This document shows, one piece after another, positions 25,284-32,531 of a stretch of DNA of 45,471 bases. How positions within the stretch are numbered: the first letter of the stretch is position 1; every line of letters starts with the position of its first letter. This DNA is from Bacillota bacterium. Lineage in GTDB: Bacteria; Bacillota; Clostridia; Lachnospirales; Lachnospiraceae. The notes beneath the pieces are model-generated. The model saw nothing but the letters and a program-made list of their open reading frames with translations, had not been told where the DNA came from and searched no databases. The translations under genes and the position numbers were made by a program. The DNA lies in assembly GCA_023399455.1 (NCBI GenBank), contig JAEWPN010000264.1:1-45471 (forward strand), in the 5' to 3' direction.

Positions 25284-26088
25284 AAGAAAAGTAAATCACC
25301 ATGATCATCGTAACAGCCATCGTCATGTATCCGTCGACAGCTATGCATACATTTCTGGGCTGAAAGATTGGAATACGCTGTTTAAAGTCAGCTTCGCGCT
25401 GCTTTCGATTCTTGCGGTTATTACGGCGGATTCCCCTGTGGTTTCCGTTATGACAATAGCCTTTATGGGAGTTCTTTCTATAGAAGCGGGGAGGATTAAA
25501 CCGGGGGATTATTTCAGACTGATGCTCGTACCTTCTGCTTTTATCATCACAGGGGGAATCGCTGTTCTAATACAAGTCGGCGCAGGAGCGGAGAGTCTGC
25601 TTCGGATTCCTTTTTTCAGTACTAATCTTTATATTACGGAGAAAAGCCTCAGACAATCCTTGGGACTTTTTGGCAAAGCCTTCGGTGCGGTAAGCGCTCT
25701 TTATATGCTGGCGCTTTCTACGCCTATGGGAGAAATTATTTCGACCTTAGGCAAGGTTAAAGTTCCCTCCATTATATTGGAATTGATGCACTTAATCTAT
25801 CGCTACATTTTCATTCTTTTGGAAACGAACGCAGGGCAGAAGGAGGCGGCGCAGTCCAGACTGGGTTACTGTGATATGAAGACCTCTTTTCGAACCTTCG
25901 GCAGTGAATTGGCTAATCTGCTGATCCTTTCTATGAAAAAGTCGGGAGAATATTATGACGCTCTGGAATCCAGGGGTTATGAAGGAAACTGTCTTTTCTG
26001 GGAGGAGAAGAGAAAGCTGACGAAGAAGCAGGTGATTTGGGCAGCAGCCTATGCGGGAGCGGTAGTTATTCTGATTATTTTATTTTAA
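25264..26088 (+). CDS. cbiQ: Cobalt ECF transporter T component
   Basis: The 274-residue CbiQ is the transmembrane coupling subunit of the cobalt energy-coupling-factor importer. Four to six hydrophobic segments lie between about residues 35 and 274. The coupling region near residues 210-245 holds the Arg-containing motif (ALESRGYEG) typical of T components. The N-terminal 30 residues are unusually rich in histidine (five His in NHHDHRNSHRH), which may bind cobalt before transport. ATG 25264 and ATG 25270 are both possible and both lie inside the end of cbiA. Confidence 0.93.
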   Translation: MRMERDRRKVNHHDHRNSHRHVSVDSYAYISGLKDWNTLFKVSFALLSILAVITADSPVVSVMTIAFMGVLSIEAGRIKPGDYFRLMLVPSAFIITGGIAVLIQVGAGAESLLRIPFFSTNLYITEKSLRQSLGLFGKAFGAVSALYMLALSTPMGEIISTLGKVKVPSIILELMHLIYRYIFILLETNAGQKEAAQSRLGYCDMKTSFRTFGSELANLLILSMKKSGEYYDALESRGYEGNCLFWEEKRKLTKKQVIWAAAYAGAVVILIILF

Positions 26089-26148
26089 ATGCAGAAATCA
26101 TAAGTTACTGAGAACGGAGTGAACAGTAACAAGCTTGGAGTGGAGCAA

Positions 26149-27018
26149 ATGAACAGAAAAATATTAGAGACAAAAGATTTAACATTTTCTTATGAAGAAG
26201 GACGGATGGCGTTAAATCATCTGTCGGTGGAAATACATGAAAAAGAAAAAATTGCTGTTTTGGGTGCCAACGGGGCCGGGAAATCCACTTTTTTTCTGAA
26301 TTTAAACGGTGTCAGAGCTCCGGAAGAGGGGGAGATCTTTCTCTATGGAACCCGGATAGACAAGAAAAACAGACGAGAGCTCATAAAGAACGTGGGCATC
26401 GTCTTCCAGGATGCGGACAGCCAGATCATAGCCTCTACCGTAAAGGCTGAGGTGGCGTTCGGGCCGCTGAATATGAAGCTTCCGAGACAGGAGGTGGAGG
26501 AAAGAACGATAGATGCGATGGAAAGGCTGGATCTGCAGGCCTATGCGGAGCGCCCTCCCCATTATTTGAGCGGAGGAGAGAAAAAGCGGGTCAGCATAGC
26601 GGATATTCTGGCGATGGATTCGCCTATCATCATATTCGATGAGCCTACTGCGTCCTTAGATCCTGTAAATGCAGATATGCTGGAAAAGATATTGGAGGAA
26701 CTGGAACAGGAAGGTAAGACGATATTGCTGTCTACTCACGACGTGGATTTCGCTTACCGTTTTGCAGACCGTGCGCTTGTATTCTGTGAAGGAAAGCTCA
26801 TTGCCGACGGGAAACCGGAGGACATCTTCCGGGATGAGGAAATCCTTAAAAGGGCAAATTTGAAAAAGCCTGTGCTGATTCAGGTTTATGAAATGCTAAA
26901 GCGGAAGAATCTGCTTCAGAGAAATCTGCTGTCAGCAGACCCGCTGCCAAAAGATATGTTACCGGAAAAGAGAGAAAGTTATCCGAGAACCCTTGCGGAG
27001 ATAGAGGCACTTTTATGA
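26149..27018 (+). CDS. cbiO: Cobalt ECF transporter ATPase
   Basis: This 289-residue ABC ATPase powers cobalt uptake with CbiMNQ. Walker A is GANGAGKSTF (about residues 39-48), the Q-loop is VFQDADSQI, the signature is YLSGGEKKRVSIA, and Walker B is IIIFDEPTASLDP. An H-loop histidine follows in LSTHDVDFA. A C-terminal extension of about 50 residues is usual in CbiO. ATG 26149 has GGAGTGGAG just upstream; an in-frame GTG at 26119 is less likely. Confidence 0.95.
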   Translation: MNRKILETKDLTFSYEEGRMALNHLSVEIHEKEKIAVLGANGAGKSTFFLNLNGVRAPEEGEIFLYGTRIDKKNRRELIKNVGIVFQDADSQIIASTVKAEVAFGPLNMKLPRQEVEERTIDAMERLDLQAYAERPPHYLSGGEKKRVSIADILAMDSPIIIFDEPTASLDPVNADMLEKILEELEQEGKTILLSTHDVDFAYRFADRALVFCEGKLIADGKPEDIFRDEEILKRANLKKPVLIQVYEMLKRKNLLQRNLLSADPLPKDMLPEKRESYPRTLAEIEALL

Positions 27019-27063
27019 TTAGATTTGGCAGAGAAAAGCAGGTTGCTGAACAACGCTATTGAA

Positions 27064-27098
27064 CGCGGACAGGCATTCTTGTATGGAATGCCTGCGCG
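27064..27098 (+). other. Intergenic hairpin between cbiO and cbiM
   Basis: CAGGCATTC (27070-27078), loop TTGTATG and GAATGCCTG (27086-27094) form a 9-base stem, extended by CGCG/CGCG across a 2-base bulge. No T-run follows, so it is unlikely to stop transcription fully. It may protect message ends or adjust the level of the genes downstream. Confidence 0.6.
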
Positions 27099-27128
27099 TA
27101 TGCAAATAGAGAAAAGGAGAATTTAAAG

Positions 27129-27878
27129 ATGACAAAGAAACAAAGAAAAACGATTGCGGCACTGGCAGTCGTATCAGTAATCATGAGCATTACTGTGAAT
27201 TCAAATGCGATGCACATTATGGAAGGATATCTGCCTCCGAAATACAGCATCGCGTGGGGAATTCTATGTATTCCTTTTTTAGTGGCAGGATTTCTGTCTA
27301 TAAAAATGAAGCTGAAAGACAGCAGGAGAAATATCACGCTGCTCGCTATGGCAGGGGCATTTATCTTCGTAATTTCTTCCCTGAAAATCCCTTCCGTAAC
27401 GGGAAGCTGCTCTCATATGACAGGTACCGGACTCGGAGCCATTTTATTCGGACCGGCGGCTGTCAGTATCCTTGGAATTATCGTACTGTTGTTCCAGGCG
27501 ATTCTGTTAGCGCATGGAGGGCTTACCACCCTTGGAGCCAATACCTTCTCCATGGCGATTGCCGGCCCTTTTTTAAGCTTTGGTGTTTATAAGCTTTGTA
27601 CGAAATTAAAGATGAATAAATGGGTATCTGTTTTCCTGGCAGCATTTATCGGAGATATATTTACTTATAGTGTGACCAGCTTCCAGCTCGCTATGGCATA
27701 TCCTTCCGTAGAGGGCGGAGTAGGCGCTTCCGTTGTTAAATTTTTGAGTGTTTTTGCGCCGACACAGCTGCCCCTTGCAATTTTGGAAGGAATACTTACT
27801 CTTCTTATCATGATCGCGCTGGAGACTTATGCAAAACCGGAATTGAAAATGCTCGGATATATGAAGGAGGCAAAATAG
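27129..27878 (+). CDS. cbiM: Cobalt ECF transporter S component
   Basis: The 249-residue CbiM is the cobalt-binding membrane subunit. A signal peptide (residues 1-27, ending NSNA) precedes the mature N-terminus MHIMEGYLPP. In the family this Met-His end binds the metal after cleavage. Six or seven membrane spans follow, and SCSHMTGTGLGAILFGP near residues 94-110 holds other conserved histidine positions. The ATG at 27129 has AAAGGAG upstream. It pairs with CbiN (next gene) and CbiQO. Confidence 0.95.
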   Translation: MTKKQRKTIAALAVVSVIMSITVNSNAMHIMEGYLPPKYSIAWGILCIPFLVAGFLSIKMKLKDSRRNITLLAMAGAFIFVISSLKIPSVTGSCSHMTGTGLGAILFGPAAVSILGIIVLLFQAILLAHGGLTTLGANTFSMAIAGPFLSFGVYKLCTKLKMNKWVSVFLAAFIGDIFTYSVTSFQLAMAYPSVEGGVGASVVKFLSVFAPTQLPLAILEGILTLLIMIALETYAKPELKMLGYMKEAK

Positions 27879-27879
27879 A

Positions 27880-28197
27880 ATGATGAAGACGAAAAATGTA
27901 GTTATTGCACTTATTGTCGCGGCTGTTCTCATCGCGCTGGTACCGCTTTTCGCATTGAAGGGAGCGGAGTTTGGAGGCTCGGATGATGCGGGAAGCGTAA
28001 TGATTGAAGAAATCACGGGAAGCTATGAGCCATGGTTTACCCCTGTGTTGGAGACGATGATAGACGGAGAACTTCCCGGAGAGGTAGAAAGCCTTTTCTT
28101 CTGCCTGCAGACAGGAATCGGAGTAGGAATCATCGCATTCTGTATGGGACGCCTTGTAGAACGCAAGAAATGGGCGGATAATGGAGAGAACATATGA
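27880..28197 (+). CDS. cbiN: Cobalt transport protein CbiN
   Basis: The 105-residue CbiN is the small accessory subunit needed for cobalt loading of CbiM. It has one membrane helix at about residues 6-26, an extracytoplasmic loop including EPWFTPVLE, and a second helix at about residues 74-92. AAGGAGG lies 9 bases before ATG 27880, within the last codons of cbiM. The stop overlaps cbiK by 4 bases. Confidence 0.93.
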   Translation: MMKTKNVVIALIVAAVLIALVPLFALKGAEFGGSDDAGSVMIEEITGSYEPWFTPVLETMIDGELPGEVESLFFCLQTGIGVGIIAFCMGRLVERKKWADNGENI

Positions 28198-28991
28198 AAA
28201 AAGGAGTTCTGATAGTCAGTTTCGGAACGACCTACAAGGATACGAGAGAGAGAAACATCGATCGAATAGAACGGGCAGTCCGGGAAGAAAAACCGGACTG
28301 CGTGGTTTTGCAGGCCTATTCCAGTGACAGAGTAAGAGAGATCATAAAAAAGAGGGACGGTATGGAAGTCCATGGTATAAAGGATGCCTTGAATGAGATG
28401 GCGGAAAGGGGCGTCACACATCTGCGGGTACTTCCCACCCATATTATCGACGGAATCGAAAATAATAAAATGAAGCGATTCATTGAGGAATACCTTCCGT
28501 ACTTTCAAACGATCAAAATTGCAGATCCGCTCTTGGGGAAGGAAGAGGATTACGGTCTCGTGGCGGCTGCTTTGTGGGATTTCCTTAAGGATGAAGTAAA
28601 AAATGGGGTTCTGATCCTCATGGGACATGGTTCCTGGCACGAGGCTGATATCGGCTATGAGAAAATGGAAAAAGTCCTGAGGGAATATTCGGGGAAAGAA
28701 ATCTATATCGCTACGGTAGAGGGCAGTATCACAATAGAGGATGTGATAGAACGGATGAATGTGATCTATGAAAGGCAGGAACGTCAAAAAGTCCGCGTGA
28801 TCATCGCCCCCTTCATGCTCGTAGCGGGAGATCACGCCGTTAACGATATGGCGGGAGAGGAGGATTCCTTCGTATCGAAGGTAAAAGAGCAGGGATATGA
28901 AGCGGAATGTATTTTAAGAGGACTGGGGGAATATGAAGGCATCCGCAGGATATATTTACAGCATTTGGAAAAAGAGGATAATGAAAAATAA
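28194..28991 (+). CDS. cbiK: Sirohydrochlorin cobaltochelatase, anaerobic type
   Basis: The 265-residue CbiK inserts cobalt into sirohydrochlorin, committing the precursor to B12. The start MKKGVLIVSFGTTYKDTRE is a family hallmark. The metal-binding histidines are visible in LMGHGSWHEADIGYEKME (about residues 142-159) and in APFMLVAGDHAVNDMAG (about residues 204-220). ATG 28194 overlaps the cbiN stop. No signal peptide is present, so it is cytoplasmic, as expected for the biosynthetic rather than the periplasmic type. Confidence 0.95.
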   Translation: MKKGVLIVSFGTTYKDTRERNIDRIERAVREEKPDCVVLQAYSSDRVREIIKKRDGMEVHGIKDALNEMAERGVTHLRVLPTHIIDGIENNKMKRFIEEYLPYFQTIKIADPLLGKEEDYGLVAAALWDFLKDEVKNGVLILMGHGSWHEADIGYEKMEKVLREYSGKEIYIATVEGSITIEDVIERMNVIYERQERQKVRVIIAPFMLVAGDHAVNDMAGEEDSFVSKVKEQGYEAECILRGLGEYEGIRRIYLQHLEKEDNEK

Positions 28992-29989
28992 TGAAAGTTA
29001 AATTAGTAATGTTATTATTATGTGCATGTCTGCTGGCAGGCTGCGGTGCGCCGGACGTAGTGCCGGAAGCAGAGCAGTCTGTGGCCGATGAGGGGGATGT
29101 AAATGATGAGAGAGATGTAAATGATGAGGGAGATGAAAGCGGAGAGACGGGTAAAGCTGTCGTGGAATTCACCGATGCGCTGGGCGTGGATGTGATAGTG
29201 GAGAACCCTGAGAGAACCGCAGTATTATCCGGCAGCTATGCGGACGCCTGGCAGTTGGCCGGAGGCAGTCTTTTTGCTGTGACGGATGATGTGAAGGGCA
29301 TTATAGAGGTGGATGATGATACGGTGATGCTGGGAGATTTAAAGAACCCGAGCATCGAGACACTGATTGCAGAGGATGTGGATTTTATCATACTTTCCTC
29401 TACCATTGAGGAGCATGTGAACTTGCGGGACACTTTGGAAAAAGCAGGAATCACCGCTGCCTATTTTGAAGTGGAGACCTTTGAGGATTATGCGGATATG
29501 ATGGGGATTATGACGGATATCACTGGCAGAAAGGACTTGTATAAGGCTAATGTGGAGGATGTGCGTCTGAAAATAGAAGAGCAGATGGAGAGGGTAGACG
29601 GAAGTAACCCTGCGGTACTGTTCCTGCGGGCTTATTCCACGGGAGTAAAAGCCAAAGGAAGCGACAGCATGACAGGGCAGATGTTGAAAGACCTGGGCTG
29701 TATCAATATAGCGGACAGTGAGGATGGGCTGTTAGAGGACTTGAGCATGGAAGCGATTATCGAGACGGAGCCGGATTACATTTTCGTAACGACCATGGGA
29801 GAATCGAAGGAAGCGGCAATGGATATGGTACAGGAGCTGCTTGTCTCAAATCCCGCATGGAGCGGGTTGAAAGCGGTAAAGAACAATCACTATTATGTGC
29901 TGCCGAAGGAATTGTTCCATATTAAACCAAATGAACGTTGGGGAGAAAGCTATCGTATCTTGGCGGATTATTTATATGAAAAGAAATAA
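28991..29989 (+). CDS. btuF: ABC transporter substrate-binding lipoprotein, BtuF-like
   Basis: This 332-residue protein is a helical-backbone binding protein of the type used for cobalamin, haem and siderophores. A lipoprotein signal ends at Cys18 (LLAGCGAPD), followed by an acidic linker with repeated DVNDE units to about residue 50. The binding domain opens with VVEFTDALGVDV and contains PSIETLIAEDVDFIILSS. It begins on the last base of cbiK. The location among B12 genes suggests a corrinoid or cobinamide ligand, but sequence alone cannot exclude another chelate. Confidence 0.85.
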   Translation: MKVKLVMLLLCACLLAGCGAPDVVPEAEQSVADEGDVNDERDVNDEGDESGETGKAVVEFTDALGVDVIVENPERTAVLSGSYADAWQLAGGSLFAVTDDVKGIIEVDDDTVMLGDLKNPSIETLIAEDVDFIILSSTIEEHVNLRDTLEKAGITAAYFEVETFEDYADMMGIMTDITGRKDLYKANVEDVRLKIEEQMERVDGSNPAVLFLRAYSTGVKAKGSDSMTGQMLKDLGCINIADSEDGLLEDLSMEAIIETEPDYIFVTTMGESKEAAMDMVQELLVSNPAWSGLKAVKNNHYYVLPKELFHIKPNERWGESYRILADYLYEKK

Positions 29990-30962
29990 AAGAATATTGA
30001 TATTTATGGGTTTACTCATATTGATGGCTCTGGTCGGCTTAGGAAGCGGGGCGGTGAAGCTTTCGCCGCAGGACTTTACCGGGCTGTTTATGGAAGAAGA
30101 GCTGACAAAAAGCGGAAGAATTCTTCTGTATGTCCGTCTGCCCAGGGTAGTAGGTGCCATTGTTGCGGGAGCAGGACTTTCTGTTGCGGGTGCCGTCATA
30201 CAGACTATTTTGAATAACCCCCTGGCAGGCCCCAATATTATTGGTGTAAATGCCGGAGCCGGGTTTGCGGTAGTGATTTGCGGCGTACTGCTTCCCAAAT
30301 CATACGGTATACTTCCCCTTGCTGCTTTTATCGGAGCTTTTGGAACGGTATTGTTCGTCTATTATCTGGGAAAGAAAACGGGGTCCTCCAAGATTACGCT
30401 TGTGCTTGCGGGTGTTGCAATAAACAGCTTGTTAAACAGTGCCTCCGATGCTGTTAACGCTTTTAGCGAAAGCTCTCTCATTGCCAGTAATGCTTTTAAG
30501 ATCGGAGGACTTAGCGGAATAAATACAAACGTTCTGAAGTATGCTGCCATTGCAGTCGCCATTGCGGTTGTTTTCGTATTCCTGCTTCATAATGAATTGG
30601 AGGTCTTGTCTTTAGGAGAGGATAAAGCAAAGACTCTTGGGCTTCCTACAGGCTTTTATCGTTTTGTGTTTCTTGCTCTGGCGGCTGTTCTTGCAGGTGC
30701 TTCCGTGAGCTTTGTGGGACTTCTGGGATTCGTGGGGCTTATCGTCCCGCATATTGCAAGGCTCTTAGTAGGAGAGGAATGTAAATATTATATTTTAGCA
30801 TCTGCTATACTGGGAGCGCTGTTTCTGCTGACCTGTGATTATATAGCGAGAACGTGGTTTGCGCCGTATGAATTGCCTACGGGTATTATTTTATCGTTTA
30901 TCGGGGCGCCTTTTTTTCTATGGCTGCTTATCAGAAGGAAAAGAGGGGCGCGGAATGCTTAG
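29976..30962 (+). CDS. btuC: FecCD-family ABC permease, BtuC-like
   Basis: The 328-residue permease has the ten-helix layout of the BtuC/FecCD family. RLPRVVGAIVAGAGLSVAG and NNPLAGPNIIGVNAGAGFAV are strong family motifs near residues 50-95. VGFVGLIVPHIARLL-type sequence near residue 250 marks the cytoplasmic coupling helix. ATG 29976 is chosen because MKRNKRILIF is a proper positively charged lead; the longer frame from 29895 would lie within btuF. It overlaps btuF by 14 bases and btuD by 8. Confidence 0.92.
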   Translation: MKRNKRILIFMGLLILMALVGLGSGAVKLSPQDFTGLFMEEELTKSGRILLYVRLPRVVGAIVAGAGLSVAGAVIQTILNNPLAGPNIIGVNAGAGFAVVICGVLLPKSYGILPLAAFIGAFGTVLFVYYLGKKTGSSKITLVLAGVAINSLLNSASDAVNAFSESSLIASNAFKIGGLSGINTNVLKYAAIAVAIAVVFVFLLHNELEVLSLGEDKAKTLGLPTGFYRFVFLALAAVLAGASVSFVGLLGFVGLIVPHIARLLVGEECKYYILASAILGALFLLTCDYIARTWFAPYELPTGIILSFIGAPFFLWLLIRRKRGARNA

Positions 30963-31728
30963 GTTGGAACACATTACTGCCGGATATAATAAAAATCCGG
31001 TAATAAAGGATATTGGTATTGAGTTCGAGAACGGGAAAATAACGGCTCTTATCGGACCGAATGGAAGCGGCAAGAGTACACTGTTGAAGGCGGTCGTGGA
31101 TTTGTGTGAAATATACGAGGGGGCGGTATATCTGGATGGTAATGAAAGAAGCAGTCTCGGGAATAAAGAGTTCGCAAAGCACGTCTCTTATCTCCCTCAA
31201 AGTCACGGCACAGGGGCTATTGCGGTGGAACGGATGGTACTGCATGGAAGGTTTCCTTACCTGTCTTACCCGAGAAGGTATGGACGGAAGGATTATGAAT
31301 GCTGCTATCATGCGATGGAAAAGGCAGGCATCTCGGAGCTTAAAGGAAAAAAGCTCGAGGAGCTTTCCGGCGGTCAGAAGCAAAAGGTATATATTGCCAT
31401 GGCATTGGCCGGAGAGGCGCAGGTTTTTCTCTTCGACGAACCTACCACTTATCTCGATGTAGGATATCAGCTGGAGTTGCTAGACATTATGGTACAGCTT
31501 AGAGAGCAGGGGAAAACGGTAATCGTGGTTCTTCACGACATCAATTATGCTATGGGGATAGCCGACAGACTGGCGGTTATGGAGCAAGGGAAACTACTGT
31601 TTGCGGATACTCCTGTTAACGTTTATGAAAGCGGTGTGATAAGCAGGGTATTTCAAGTAGAGACCAAGATACTTACAGACGCAGAGGGGAAAAAGCATTT
31701 TTATTTTGAAGGGATTAAAAGAGGATGA
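30955..31728 (+). CDS. btuD: ABC ATPase of the BtuCD/FepC type
   Basis: The 257-residue ATPase has Walker A GPNGSGKSTLL (about residues 35-45), signature LSGGQKQKVYIAMA, Walker B VFLFDEPTTYLDV and H-loop VVLHDINYA. It pairs with the two preceding genes to import a corrinoid-like compound. ATG 30955 lies inside the end of the permease gene; the longer frame from 30859 is a shadow. Its stop overlaps cbiL by 4 bases. Confidence 0.93.
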   Translation: MLRLEHITAGYNKNPVIKDIGIEFENGKITALIGPNGSGKSTLLKAVVDLCEIYEGAVYLDGNERSSLGNKEFAKHVSYLPQSHGTGAIAVERMVLHGRFPYLSYPRRYGRKDYECCYHAMEKAGISELKGKKLEELSGGQKQKVYIAMALAGEAQVFLFDEPTTYLDVGYQLELLDIMVQLREQGKTVIVVLHDINYAMGIADRLAVMEQGKLLFADTPVNVYESGVISRVFQVETKILTDAEGKKHFYFEGIKRG

Positions 31729-32426
31729 GAGGTATTTTATACGGAATAGGAGTCGGACCGGGAGACCCGGAGATGATTACCATGAAAGCCTTAAGATGTA
31801 TGAGGGAAAGCGATGTGGTCGTTCTCCCTTCGGAGCCGAAGGAGGATTGTTACGCATATCGCATAGCAAAAGCGGTGTATACAGAAATCGATGAAAAGGA
31901 GATTATGTGTATGCCGTTTTTAATGATAAAGGAAAAAAAAGCGTTGGAGGTCTCTCACAATAAAATTTACAAGGATATTTCGTCGCTGTTGGAACAGGGA
32001 AAGAACGTGGCATATCTGACTATCGGCGATCCGTCGGTTTATTCCACATACAGTTATATTCATAGGAGAGAGCTGGAAGAAGGAGGGACTGCCCTTATGG
32101 TGAGCGGGGTACCTTCCTTTTGCGCTGCGGCCGCTGCAATTGGCATTTCTCTTGGAGATAACAAAGAAGAGATTCATGTAATACCTGGATCTTATGATAT
32201 AAGAGAGACGTTTCATTTAAAGGGAACGAGGATTTACATGAAGTCGGGGAAAAAACTGGCAGAGCTGAAAACTGCCTTGCTGGAGGCGGGAACAGAGCAT
32301 TTTCTTATATATGCGGTTTCCAACTGCGGTATGAAAAATGAAAAGATTATATCGGGATTGGAGGGCCTGTCAGAAAACAGCGGGTATCTGACAGTAGTAA
32401 TTGTAAAGGAAAAAACTGAAATTTGA
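31725..32426 (+). CDS. cbiL: Cobalt-factor II / precorrin-2 C20-methyltransferase
   Basis: The 233-residue tetrapyrrole methylase matches CbiL/CobI. It has the SAM loop YGIGVGPGDPEMITMKAL (residues 5-22), TIGDPSVYSTYSYIHR near residue 100 and SGVPSFCAAAAAIGISLGD near residues 127-145. It methylates C-20, the first methylation after cobalt insertion by CbiK. It is the last gene of the riboswitch-led cluster. No clear terminator follows in the 105-base gap to the LuxR-type regulator gene. Confidence 0.94.
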   Translation: MRGILYGIGVGPGDPEMITMKALRCMRESDVVVLPSEPKEDCYAYRIAKAVYTEIDEKEIMCMPFLMIKEKKALEVSHNKIYKDISSLLEQGKNVAYLTIGDPSVYSTYSYIHRRELEEGGTALMVSGVPSFCAAAAAIGISLGDNKEEIHVIPGSYDIRETFHLKGTRIYMKSGKKLAELKTALLEAGTEHFLIYAVSNCGMKNEKIISGLEGLSENSGYLTVVIVKEKTEI

Positions 32427-32448
32427 ATTAGAAAAAGCTTCTGAGTGG

Positions 32449-32477
32449 TTGTAATAATACATAATTTATAATAATAT
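32449..32477 (+). promoter_or_regulatory. Candidate promoter of the LAL regulator gene
   Basis: TTGTAA (32449-32454), a 17-base spacer and TAATAT (32472-32477) lie 55 bases upstream of the regulator start. The gap is extremely AT-rich, which weakens the call. Without it the gene would depend on read-through from the B12 operon. Confidence 0.35.
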
Positions 32478-32531
32478 TGCTATATAAATGTAAAATTTTG
32501 TTGCAAAATTTCATAAAATGGAGCGGCCAAT

